The position numbers and the translations under genes are program-made. Of a stretch of DNA of 64,000 bases, positions 34,656 to 42,552 are shown in pieces. The notes under the pieces were generated by a model. That model was not told the origin of the DNA. It ran no database searches and worked only from the letters and a program-made list of their open reading frames with translations. Positions within the stretch are counted from its first letter, which is position 1. Each line of letters starts with the position of its first letter. The DNA comes from Alteromonas oceanisediminis (lineage in GTDB: Bacteria > Pseudomonadota > Gammaproteobacteria > Enterobacterales > Alteromonadaceae), in the NCBI RefSeq assembly GCF_018474025.1, contig NZ_JAHCTA010000004.1, positions 310,001 through 374,000 of the forward strand, given 5' to 3'.

Positions 34656-37028
34656 CTATGCGTGTTTTTCAGCCAGATACAGCCAGGTTTCAACCACTGT
34701 ATCAGGATTAAGTGACACGCTGTCTATACCTTGCTCCACCAGCCAGGCCGCCAAGTCTTCGTGGTCAGATGGGCCCTGACCACAAATACCAACATACTTG
34801 CCACGTTTCTTGGCTGCTTGAATAGCCATCGCTAATAACGCTTTCACGGCTTCGTTGCGTTCATCAAACAAATGCGCAATGACGCCTGAATCTCGGTCTA
34901 ACCCTAAGGTTAACTGCGTTAAATCGTTTGAACCGATAGAGAAGCCGTCGAAGATATCCAAGAATTTATCGGCCAGTAGGGCATTAGAAGGTAATTCACA
35001 CATCATAATAACGCGTAATCCGTTTTCACCCTGCTTCAAGCCCTGTTCGGCCAGTAGCTCAATAACTTTCTCACCCTCTTCCAAGGTCCGAACGAAGGGG
35101 ATCATAATCTCGACATTGGTCAAGCCCATGTCGTTTCGAACACGCTTAATTGCCTCACACTCCAAGGCAAAACAGTCTCTGAAATCTTCCGAGATGTAAC
35201 GGCTTGCCCCACGGAAACCCAACATCGGATTTTCTTCATCCGGTTCGTATTGGAAACCACCGACCAAGTTGAAATATTCATTCGACTTAAAGTCTGACAT
35301 GCGCACAATCACTTTTTCAGGTGAGAATGCCGCACCGATGGTTGATATACCTTCAACCAACTTCTGGATGTAAAACTCAACAGGTGATTCGTAGCCGGCA
35401 ATCATTTCACTGATTTCCGCTTTCAAATCATCAGGCTGTTCCTCAAAATTTAACAGCGCCTTCGGATGCACACCAATCATACGGTTAATGATAAATTCAA
35501 GACGTGCAAGGCCCACACCAGCGTGCGGTAAGCGGGCAAAATCGAAAGCTCGATCTGGATTACCGACATTCATCATCACTTTAAGCGGTAGATCCGGCAT
35601 AGAGTCAACACGCGATGTTACTACATCAAACTCCAGCGCTTGATTGTATATGTAACCCGTGTCGCCCTCAGCACAGGACACCGTGATTTTGTCACCATTT
35701 TTAATCGCTTGAGTCGCATCTGCACAGCCCACAACCGCAGGTATACCAAGCTCTCGCGCGATGATCGCAGCATGGCATGTACGCCCGCCTCGGTTAGTTA
35801 CAATCGCAGCCGCTTTCTTCATGATCGGCTCCCAATCTGGGTCGGTCATGTCAGTCACTAACACATCGCCTGGCTGGATTTTGTCCATTTCTTCAATGGA
35901 GCCAAGCACCTTAGCCACACCCGCACCAATCTTATGACCAATAGCACGGCCTTTACACACGATCCCAGCATTACCTTTAAGCTGGAAACGCTCAATCACT
36001 TGCGCGTCTTCTCGGCTACGCACCGTTTCTGGGCGAGCCTGAACGATATATAACTTTCCGTCAGTGCCATCTTTGGCCCATTCGATATCCATCGGACGTT
36101 TGTAATGCTTTTCTATGATCTGTGCTTGCTTAGCAAGCTCCATCACTTCTGCATCGTTCAAGGAAAACTGCAACGACTGCTCTTTGGGAATATCAACGAT
36201 TTCCACTTGCTTGCCGTGTTCGACCGCATCTGAATAAATCATTTGTGTGAGCTTACTGCCCAAATTGCGACGCACAATGGCAGGTTTACTGGCATTTAAT
36301 GTTGGCTTGTGCACGTAAAATTCATCGGGATTTACCGCCCCCTGCACCACCATTTCGCCCAAGCCATACGAACTGGTGATGAATACCACATCTTCAAAAC
36401 CGCTTTCGGTATCAATAGTAAACATGACACCAGAGGACGCAATATCGCTACGTACCATGCGCTGAATACCCGCTGACAACGCCACACCTTTGTGATCGTA
36501 TCCCTGGTGCACGCGATACGAAATAGCCCGGTCGTTAAACAATGAGGCAAACACATGCTTAATGGCTACCATCACCGAATCATAGCCTTTCACATTCAAA
36601 AACGTTTCTTGCTGGCCTGCAAACGAGGCGTCTGGCATATCTTCGGCGGTCGCAGATGAGCGTACTGCAAACGAAGCTTCGTCGCCCGCATCGCCCTGTA
36701 ATTCAGCAAATGCGGAACGAATAGCATCTTCTAGCTCGGGTTGAAATGGGGTTTCGATGATCCAATCACGTATTGTCTTGCCGGCTTGCGCCAAGGCATT
36801 TACGTCTTCGACATCGAGAGAATCTAGCAATTCGTGGATACGGGCCTCAAGACCGCTTTGTTCTAAAAATTGATTGAATGCTGACGCGGTGGTCGCGAAT
36901 CCACCTGGCACTTGCACACCGGCGTTGGCTAAGTTGGATATCATTTCACCTAAAGAGGCGTTCTTGCCGCCCACTCTACCAACGTCGTCCATTCCCAACT
37001 GTTGATACCAAAGTACGTACTCTTGCAC
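34656..37028 (-). CDS. ppsA: Phosphoenolpyruvate synthase
   Basis: Makes PEP from pyruvate with ATP, the gluconeogenic counterpart of PykA. At 790 residues it is full length. The N-terminal ATP-grasp domain ([35 protein letters not shown]), the phosphohistidine loop [21 protein letters not shown], and the C-terminal PEP/pyruvate domain ending with [19 protein letters not shown] and [10 protein letters not shown] are all present. It is divergent from its regulator ppsR. A HexR-like palindrome lies in the 181-base gap. Confidence 0.97.
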   Translation of the reverse strand: MQEYVLWYQQLGMDDVGRVGGKNASLGEMISNLANAGVQVPGGFATTASAFNQFLEQSGLEARIHELLDSLDVEDVNALAQAGKTIRDWIIETPFQPELEDAIRSAFAELQGDAGDEASFAVRSSATAEDMPDASFAGQQETFLNVKGYDSVMVAIKHVFASLFNDRAISYRVHQGYDHKGVALSAGIQRMVRSDIASSGVMFTIDTESGFEDVVFITSSYGLGEMVVQGAVNPDEFYVHKPTLNASKPAIVRRNLGSKLTQMIYSDAVEHGKQVEIVDIPKEQSLQFSLNDAEVMELAKQAQIIEKHYKRPMDIEWAKDGTDGKLYIVQARPETVRSREDAQVIERFQLKGNAGIVCKGRAIGHKIGAGVAKVLGSIEEMDKIQPGDVLVTDMTDPDWEPIMKKAAAIVTNRGGRTCHAAIIARELGIPAVVGCADATQAIKNGDKITVSCAEGDTGYIYNQALEFDVVTSRVDSMPDLPLKVMMNVGNPDRAFDFARLPHAGVGLARLEFIINRMIGVHPKALLNFEEQPDDLKAEISEMIAGYESPVEFYIQKLVEGISTIGAAFSPEKVIVRMSDFKSNEYFNLVGGFQYEPDEENPMLGFRGASRYISEDFRDCFALECEAIKRVRNDMGLTNVEIMIPFVRTLEEGEKVIELLAEQGLKQGENGLRVIMMCELPSNALLADKFLDIFDGFSIGSNDLTQLTLGLDRDSGVIAHLFDERNEAVKALLAMAIQAAKKRGKYVGICGQGPSDHEDLAAWLVEQGIDSVSLNPDTVVETWLYLAEKHA

Positions 37029-37154
37029 CTGTAAAGCCTCCGGCTGTTATTGCTAAATTGTAGGTTTTTTGTGTTTTTGTTGCCGCCTAGATAAAGTAAA
37101 TTCATGCTAAGACTGGCTTTTTCTCGGGGGGATTTTAGAATGCCGGTCATCACA

Positions 37155-37190
37155 AAGTAAAATTTTATTTACTTCTGTAATAAATTTACA
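37155..37190. promoter_or_regulatory. ppsA/ppsR intergenic operator: HexR-like site plus second inverted repeat
   Basis: TGTAATAAATTTACA (37176-37190) has perfect TGTAA/TTACA arms with the same TGT-N9-ACA geometry as the pykA site. Immediately beside it AAGTAAA (37155-37161) and TTTACTT (37168-37174) form another inverted repeat. HexR control of ppsA is known in related genera; here it is inferred from the motif. Confidence 0.58.
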
Positions 37191-37209
37191 ACAATGTTAA
37201 GGAGATGTT

Positions 37210-38022
37210 GTGCGCACTGCATACTATATATCTGATGGTACAGCCATTACTTCTGAGGTTTTTGGCCACGCGCTTCTGTCTCTGTTCCCAATGAAATTTA
37301 CTCACAAAACCATCCCGTTTGTGGAAACCGAACAACATGCGCACGAAGTGTTAACAAAAATTTCTGAAAGTTTTCAAGAAAATGGTGAGCGTCCACTGGT
37401 GTTCTACACCATAGTGAACACAGATGTTCGTAAAATAATCTCGTCGTCAGTGGGAATAAACTACAATTTTCTCGATCAATTCGTGGCGCCGCTGGAAAAA
37501 GTGCTGGGGGTTCCCTCAAAACCTGAGAAGCACCGTACACACAGTATTCACGAAACCACTTACGATATTAGAATTGAGGCGGTTAATTACGCCCTGGCGA
37601 ATGATGATGGCTCTAACTTGAAGAACTATCACGAGGCCGATTTAATTTTGGTGGGTGTATCGCGCTCGGGTAAAACACCGACAAGCCTTTATCTGGCGCT
37701 GCAATACGGTATTAAAGCGGCGAACTACCCGTTCACTGAAGAAGACATGGGCGATATTTTGAAACTGCCGCCCGCGCTACGCCGCTTCAAAGATAAGCTC
37801 TTTGGCTTAACTATCCATCCTGAGAGATTGCATCAGATACGTTCTGAGCGGCGCGCTAACAGCCGTTATGCGTCTATGCAGCAGTGTCGGATGGAACTTC
37901 GTGAAGTCGAAAATTTATACCGCAAGGAGAAAATACCGTTTCTGAACAGTACAAAATTTTCGATTGAGGAGATCTCAGCGAAAATCTTAGCAACCACAGG
38001 CTTACAACGCCGCAAATACTAA
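37210..38022 (+). CDS. ppsR: PEP synthase regulatory protein (bifunctional kinase/pyrophosphorylase)
   Basis: Inactivates PpsA by ADP-dependent threonine phosphorylation and reactivates it by phosphate-dependent dephosphorylation. The 270-residue DUF299 protein opens with RTAYYISDGTAITSEVFGHALL, has the P-loop LVGVSRSGKTPTSLYLA, and ends with the expected helices (EVENLYRKEKIPFLNSTKFS, EEISAKIL). It starts at GTG with AAGGAGATGTT directly upstream. It is divergent from ppsA, as usual. Confidence 0.96.
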   Translation: MRTAYYISDGTAITSEVFGHALLSLFPMKFTHKTIPFVETEQHAHEVLTKISESFQENGERPLVFYTIVNTDVRKIISSSVGINYNFLDQFVAPLEKVLGVPSKPEKHRTHSIHETTYDIRIEAVNYALANDDGSNLKNYHEADLILVGVSRSGKTPTSLYLALQYGIKAANYPFTEEDMGDILKLPPALRRFKDKLFGLTIHPERLHQIRSERRANSRYASMQQCRMELREVENLYRKEKIPFLNSTKFSIEEISAKILATTGLQRRKY

Positions 38023-38026
38023 ATAG

Positions 38027-38374
38027 TTAATCAGGTTTTTCAACAGGCGGCTTGGGACGGCCGCCAGTGACCTTATCCGCACGTCCTTCCTGTTTCGCTT
38101 TTTCCGCACGGCGTTTACGCACTTCTTTTGGATCAGCAATCAACGGGCGATAAATTTCAACTCTATCGCCGTTAGACAACACATCCGTTAGCTTCGCCGT
38201 TCGGTTCCATACACCCACTTTGTTTTGAGACAAATCAATATCCACGAAGGTCTTTAAAATACCTGAGGCTTGGATAGCTTCCTCGACGGTTGCGCCTGCA
38301 TCAATGCGGATCTCAAGTAACGCCTGCTTTTCTGGCAACGCGTAGGCCACTTCTACCGTGATTTGCTCAGCCAT
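38027..38374 (-). CDS. rnfH: RnfH family ubiquitin-like protein
   Basis: 115 residues with a beta-grasp domain ([61 protein letters not shown]) and a basic tail. RnfH is usually paired with ratA, as here, and its role is unclear. The open frame begins 48 codons upstream inside ratA, but MAEQITVEV is the family start. The gene overlaps the ratA stop by 8 bases. Confidence 0.93.
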   Translation of the reverse strand: MAEQITVEVAYALPEKQALLEIRIDAGATVEEAIQASGILKTFVDIDLSQNKVGVWNRTAKLTDVLSNGDRVEIYRPLIADPKEVRKRRAEKAKQEGRADKVTGGRPKPPVEKPD

Positions 38375-38804
38375 GTGAATAAACCTGCTTGGCACGTGCG
38401 GTGAATGCATCGACCATATTCGCCGCAATACTGTTAAACACCTTCCCAAACGCCAATTGAGTGAGGCGGCTATTAAATTCAAACTGTAAATTGAGCTCGA
38501 TCTTACAGGCTGATTCATTTAGGGGCGTAAACACCCAACCGCCACTTAACGCCGAAAACGGCCCATCCACTAACGACATATCAATGCGCTGGTTTTTCAC
38601 CCAATGATTGCGCGTGGTGAACCACTGCTTGATACCCGCTTTTGAAATTAACAATGATGCTTGCATGGCATCGTCAGAATGCTGATCGATTCGGCTGTCA
38701 GCACAACCGGGTAAAAATTCAGGATAAGACTCGACATCATTGACGAGGTCGAACATTGATGCCGCGCTAAATGCGACAAGCGCACTGCGCTGAACTTGGG
38801 CCAT
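38367..38804 (-). CDS. ratA: RatA, START/PYP-like ribosome association protein
   Basis: 145-residue member of the polyketide cyclase/START family, homologous to E. coli RatA (blocks 70S assembly) and to yeast Coq10. [36 protein letters not shown] and [16 protein letters not shown] are typical. AAGGAG lies 5 bases before the ATG at 38804. Whether it acts in ubiquinone function or translation cannot be told from sequence. Confidence 0.93.
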   Translation of the reverse strand: MAQVQRSALVAFSAASMFDLVNDVESYPEFLPGCADSRIDQHSDDAMQASLLISKAGIKQWFTTRNHWVKNQRIDMSLVDGPFSALSGGWVFTPLNESACKIELNLQFEFNSRLTQLAFGKVFNSIAANMVDAFTARAKQVYSHG

Positions 38805-38895
38805 GCGGCTCCTTAAAATCACGTTTTAATACACTGGGTAAAAGTTTATCACGAAATTTTTAGATAAAAACCGTTAACAGGTTGTGTGGGTCGTA

Positions 38896-38901
38896 TATAA
38901 T
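38896..38901 (+). promoter_or_regulatory. Perfect -10 box of the smpB promoter
   Basis: TATAAT at 38896-38901 lies only 10 bases from the smpB ATG, so transcription would begin at or just before the start codon and the mRNA would be nearly leaderless. No convincing -35 was found at 17 bp. Confidence 0.45.
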
Positions 38902-38910
38902 GCGCGGCTT

Positions 38911-39381
38911 ATGAATAAGAAAAAACAATCTCCGGGCAACATTGCCCAAAATAAAAAAGCCCGTCACGAATTTAGTTTAGAAGACAAATTTGAAGCAGGG
39001 CTTGAGCTGCAAGGCTGGGAAGTCAAAAGTATTCGCGCTGGCAAGGCGAGTATCAGCGAATCGTATGTCACCATCGATAAGGGTGAAGCGTATCTTCTTG
39101 GCTGTCGCATACAGCCGCTCAATCAGGCTTCCAGCCACGTGATTTGCGACCCTGAGCGCCCTAAAAAACTGCTTCTGAAAAGGCGCGAGCTCGACAAACT
39201 GATGGGCGCACGTGATCGCCAAGGCTACTCAATTGTCGCCACGTCAATGTATTGGAAAGCGTGTTGGGTAAAAGTCGAAATTTATCTGGCTAAAGGTAAA
39301 CAGGCTCACGATAAGCGCGATACGGTGAAAGACCGTGACTGGGCACGCCAAAAAGAACGTATGATGAAACACAGCGCCTAG
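38911..39381 (+). CDS. smpB: SsrA-binding protein SmpB
   Basis: Binds tmRNA and carries it into stalled ribosomes. The 156-residue protein has [37 protein letters not shown] and the C-terminal tail [17 protein letters not shown]. The frame opens nine codons earlier at 38884, but that stretch contains the -10 box, and the MNKKKQ start at 38911 fits the family. The 3' end overlaps that of the convergent flavin reductase gene by 4 bases. ssrA lies 1.8 kb downstream. Confidence 0.96.
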   Translation: MNKKKQSPGNIAQNKKARHEFSLEDKFEAGLELQGWEVKSIRAGKASISESYVTIDKGEAYLLGCRIQPLNQASSHVICDPERPKKLLLKRRELDKLMGARDRQGYSIVATSMYWKACWVKVEIYLAKGKQAHDKRDTVKDRDWARQKERMMKHSA

Positions 39382-40625
39382 CTGGCGCTGTGTTGACTGT
39401 GTTTGATGACATTACGCCGGTAACGTTTGGTCAATCTGGCCGTGCGCCATCGATCAATAATCAGTGTCCATAACGGGCTGTCATTTTTTGAGGGTGATTT
39501 CTGTTGGCTTAATCGCCTGAGCTGGCGTTTGATCAAGGCCATCGTCGCCAATCCAGTCAACGCTTTATCTTTCCATTGTACTGTCGGTAAAGCGCAATCG
39601 GGCGCTTCACCGCGCTGCCATTTTGCCACTAAATCCGGTTGATAAGCCAGTGCACTTGCCATGCCGACTAAATCGATACCCCCATCGATGACTTGCTTGG
39701 CGGTTACCAACCGAGATATCCCGCCCGTGGTCATTATTGGCAGCGAGGTGTTGGCGGCAATGGCTTGTGCAAATGTTAAAAAATACGCTTCTCGCGCCAG
39801 TGTACGATCATCCGCTGAACGACCTTGCATGGCAGGTGCCTCATAACTACCGCCTGACAATTCGACAAAATCGACAGCCAACTCACTGAGTTGCGAGACG
39901 ACTACCTGTGCATCGTCGATATCAAATCCGCCGCGCTGGAAGTCTGCTGAGTTAAGCTTAACTGATACACTAAAGCCCTGCCCGCATGCACGGTTTATCT
40001 CACCGACAATGTCGCACAGCAGGCGCGCACGATTTTCAATCGACCCTCCCCACTTATCATCGCGTTTATTCGTTAGCGGCGAGAGAAATTGGGACAGTAA
40101 ATAACCGTGTGCCGCGTGGATCTGTACTCCATCAAACCCGGCTTGTTGCGCACGTTGTGCCGTTGTAGTGAAGCGTTTAATCACATCGGAAATTTGCGCA
40201 TCAGTCATGGTGGTTGGTTGCGCAAACAAACCTGAATGCTTACCCATATTTAAGGCAACGTTCGACGGCGAAAGTACTTTCCCCCCCATACTTTTGAAAA
40301 CCTGACGGCCCGGATGGTTAATTTGCATCACAATTTTACCGCCATTGTAATGCACCGTTTCAGCCAAACGGCGAAATGGCGTTAGTTCACTTTGCTCAAT
40401 TAAGGCCACGCCCCCCGGGCCAGTCATGGCGTATTCATCCACCATGACATTGCCGGTTAAGATCAGGCCCACACCACCTTTTGCCCACGCTTCATAGAGG
40501 TTAAACAACGCACTATCCGGCTGCTGTTGCGCATTGGCTAAATTCTCTTCCATTGCGGCTTTTACAAACCGATTTTTTATCGTCAATCCGCTGGGTAGCG
40601 TGATTGGCCTAAATACATCTGACAT
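39378..40625 (-). CDS. Old Yellow Enzyme-family NADH:flavin oxidoreductase
   Basis: 415 residues: an FMN-binding TIM barrel (about 1-350) with [28 protein letters not shown], the substrate motif [34 protein letters not shown] and [19 protein letters not shown], followed by a basic tail of about 60 residues ([17 protein letters not shown]). Family members reduce activated alkenes such as enals and enones. Divergence from a MerR gene with a 19-bp-spaced promoter points to induction by an electrophile. Substrate unknown. Confidence 0.9.
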   Translation of the reverse strand: MSDVFRPITLPSGLTIKNRFVKAAMEENLANAQQQPDSALFNLYEAWAKGGVGLILTGNVMVDEYAMTGPGGVALIEQSELTPFRRLAETVHYNGGKIVMQINHPGRQVFKSMGGKVLSPSNVALNMGKHSGLFAQPTTMTDAQISDVIKRFTTTAQRAQQAGFDGVQIHAAHGYLLSQFLSPLTNKRDDKWGGSIENRARLLCDIVGEINRACGQGFSVSVKLNSADFQRGGFDIDDAQVVVSQLSELAVDFVELSGGSYEAPAMQGRSADDRTLAREAYFLTFAQAIAANTSLPIMTTGGISRLVTAKQVIDGGIDLVGMASALAYQPDLVAKWQRGEAPDCALPTVQWKDKALTGLATMALIKRQLRRLSQQKSPSKNDSPLWTLIIDRWRTARLTKRYRRNVIKHSQHSAS

Positions 40626-40654
40626 GCCATTCTCTCTCGCAGTTGGGGTGTGGT

Positions 40655-40685
40655 AGCATAAGTCTAAAGTCTACTTTAAGGTCAA
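40655..40685 (-). promoter_or_regulatory. MerR-type promoter/operator of the OYE gene
   Basis: On the minus strand TTGACC (40685-40680) and TATGCT (40660-40655) are separated by 19 bp, the over-long spacer typical of MerR-activated promoters. The spacer holds the palindrome TAAAGT-CT-ACTTTA (40665-40678). This resembles the SoxR/AdhR-type architecture in which MerR twists the DNA to align the promoter. Confidence 0.8.
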
Positions 40686-40692
40686 TAGCCGC

Positions 40693-41124
40693 ATGAAAAT
40701 TGGTGAGTTAGCGCAGCGCGTTGGGATTGAACCATCAGCCATCCGTTATTACGAGGGCGTGGGCCTGTTACCTAAAGCGGACCGCACAGCATCTGGCTAC
40801 CGGCAGTACACTCAACAAGCGGCTGAGCGACTCATGCTAATCAAATTGGCCAAACAGTTTGGATTTTCTTTGACGCAATTGTCCGATTTGCTCGCACCTG
40901 CGGTTTCACCGCATCAAGATCCGAATGAAAGCGAACTCGACCATGAGAAAATTCTTACCTTATTAGCGCAGCAAGCACAGGAGATTGAAAATACGGTAGC
41001 CGCGCTAGAACAAAAACGCCAGACACTTAATCACCTGCACCACGTATTGTCGGCAACGTGGCACAGCGGCCAATGCGTTAATATGGCTGATATACAAAGA
41101 CTGCTGCGTAGTAAAAGCACATAA
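40693..41124 (+). CDS. MerR-family transcriptional regulator
   Basis: 143 residues: an N-terminal winged helix (MKIGELAQRVGIEPSAIRYY, GYRQYTQQAAERLMLI), a dimerising coiled coil (about 80-120) and a short C-terminal effector region. It has one cysteine (GQCVN, near residue 131), so it lacks the paired metal ligands of CueR/ZntR and the four-cysteine cluster of SoxR. A small-molecule, aldehyde or thiol sensor is more likely. It probably activates the divergent OYE gene through the adjacent operator and represses itself. Confidence 0.9.
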   Translation: MKIGELAQRVGIEPSAIRYYEGVGLLPKADRTASGYRQYTQQAAERLMLIKLAKQFGFSLTQLSDLLAPAVSPHQDPNESELDHEKILTLLAQQAQEIENTVAALEQKRQTLNHLHHVLSATWHSGQCVNMADIQRLLRSKST

Positions 41125-41157
41125 GTGCGTTTAACCAATTATTTATGGCGATAGGGA

Positions 41158-41186
41158 TTACGAACGCGTTGATTAATGTTATTATA
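41158..41186 (+). promoter_or_regulatory. Putative ssrA promoter
   Basis: TTAACG (41158-41163), a 17-bp spacer and TATTAT (41181-41186) lie 29 bases before the mature 5' end, consistent with a short RNase P-removed leader. The -35 is weak. Confidence 0.45.
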
Positions 41187-41214
41187 CGCCCGTTAGCGAT
41201 AACACACCTTTACG

Positions 41215-41573
41215 GGGCTGATTAGGATTCGACAGGACTTGAGACGCTTTAGGTGCATGCAGAGGAGCGGTTTGCCTCTTAAAAAGCCGCAATTAAATAG
41301 TCGCAAACGACGAAAACTACGCACTAGCCGCTTAATACCCGGCATAGGCCCTTCTACCCCAGCCTCTGTCCACTAGGCGGGGAATTGGAAGGTCATAAAA
41401 GTGGAATAGCGAGGGAAACTTGTCTAAGGTTGAACCGCGAAATAGTATTAGGCCAGCTGCAAGGGAATCCTGTTTGTCGGAGTCCCAAGTAGTTAAATAA
41501 AAGACAAAATAAGCATGTAGTACCGACGGTTGACACTTTCTGGACGCGGGTTCAAATCCCGCCAGCTCCACCA
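41215..41573 (+). ncRNA. ssrA: tmRNA (10Sa RNA)
   Basis: Rescues stalled ribosomes and tags nascent chains. The 5' end GGGGCTGATTAGGATTCGAC pairs with the 3' end CCAGCTCC-ACCA to form the tRNA-like acceptor stem, and GGACGCGGGTTCAAATCCCG is the T-arm. The tag frame starts at the GCA resume codon at 41303 and reads ANDENYALAA then TAA (41333-41335), the canonical gammaproteobacterial tag ending in the ClpXP/ClpAP signal. About 359 nt mature. The gene is one-piece, not permuted. Confidence 0.98.
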
Positions 41574-41584
41574 AACATATATCC

Positions 41585-41609
41585 AAGGGCGTTTTTTACG
41601 CCCTTTTTT
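41585..41609 (+). terminator. Rho-independent terminator after ssrA
   Basis: AAGGGCG and CGCCCTT pair around TTTTTTA, followed by a T-run; it begins 11 bases after the CCA end. Confidence 0.9.
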
Positions 41610-41716
41610 ATTGCTTCAGTTAAAAATATGATTGCCTTCCTACCGACTAATGCAGTCAATCATAGTCTTAACTTTCTTTGAAATAACTCGTCGTGCAAAG
41701 GGCTTCACCGATATCG

Positions 41717-42490
41717 TTAGTGATTGTGATGCCCAATTGTTTCTCCCTTATCGTTGTAAAACCCGCTGGCACCATGTTCTATGAAGCCCTGCGTTACCAT
41801 TTGTGTTAAAAATGGATCTGTGTGATCATCGCCGATATCAGCAAAATCTGTTACATAATAATTATGCCTCGTTTCAAAAAAGGCATTAATTTTATCTACA
41901 TCACTTTCGACACTTTCAAGTGTCCATACGACAGATTGATTTCCTTTTTTTATGTGGAACTGCTTTATCAGTTTCTGGTTTGTTAGCCAATTGAGCGTCA
42001 GTGTCGTATCCCCAATATGCGCTACTTTCTGAGCTAATTTACATTCGGATGCAATCGTTGACTCCTGACCATAATTAGTCATTTTAGATAGAACAGAATC
42101 AGAAATTAATTGATAGCGATTCGACCAATCGGTTTCGCGTTTCCCGTGCACGGTTTCGCCTGGTTGGTACTCAATAGCGCGTTCAAAGTGATCAAAAAAG
42201 CGAATAGGTTTCAATCGGTTTCCTTTTATCAATTGCCATGCTTCGGTGATCCCTGTTTGAGGATATTGATGTGCTACTTCCTTTCCTTTTCTCCAAAGAA
42301 TTAAGGAAGTCTCTTTAACGTTTCCAGCGCTGTCGTTAGTCTCAATTTTATAGTTCGCTCGCAAAAATTCGGGATTCTCAACAATGCAATCGTTAGTTAC
42401 GTTGGCCGATGCTGCAATGGGAGAAACTACCGCGGAGATGGTCGGGACAGCCAATGTGAATACTAATCGAAGGGAGAACAGATTTTTCAT
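41717..42490 (-). CDS. Low-GC secreted protein of unknown function
   Basis: 257 residues with a signal peptide (SLRLVFTLAVPTISAVVSPIAASA). The mature part has a likely disulfide pair (NDCIVENPEF and ASECKLAQ), repeated strand-like segments (ETSLILWRKGKEVAHQYP, TLTLNWLTNQKLIKQF) and a His-rich C-terminus (ETIGHHNH) that might bind metal. I recognise no family. GC is clearly low: two hand-counted 60-base lines gave 20 and 18 G+C, against about half elsewhere. GGAG lies 6 bases before the ATG. It sits downstream of the two phosphatases, behind a strong hairpin, and next to ssrA, suggesting acquisition. Confidence 0.75.
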   Translation of the reverse strand: MKNLFSLRLVFTLAVPTISAVVSPIAASANVTNDCIVENPEFLRANYKIETNDSAGNVKETSLILWRKGKEVAHQYPQTGITEAWQLIKGNRLKPIRFFDHFERAIEYQPGETVHGKRETDWSNRYQLISDSVLSKMTNYGQESTIASECKLAQKVAHIGDTTLTLNWLTNQKLIKQFHIKKGNQSVVWTLESVESDVDKINAFFETRHNYYVTDFADIGDDHTDPFLTQMVTQGFIEHGASGFYNDKGETIGHHNH

Positions 42491-42501
42491 GTTTTACTCC
42501 A

Positions 42502-42534
42502 TAAAAATTGAGGGGCATTGCACCAATGCCCCTC
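42502..42534 (-). terminator. Terminator/attenuator between alkaline phosphatase operon and secreted-protein gene
   Basis: GAGGGGCATTG (42510-42520) and CAATGCCCCTC (42524-42534) form an 11-bp perfect stem with a 3-nt loop. Read on the minus strand it is followed by AATTTTTA and, a few bases later, by the ribosome site of the next gene. It should end most phosphatase transcripts, with readthrough possibly supplying the third gene. Confidence 0.85.
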
Positions 42535-42552
42535 CGTTGTCAGACAAATAGA

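Noticed and set aside
41332-41586. 84-residue open frame on the minus strand
   Set aside because: It lies wholly within tmRNA and its flank; the RNA explains the sequence.
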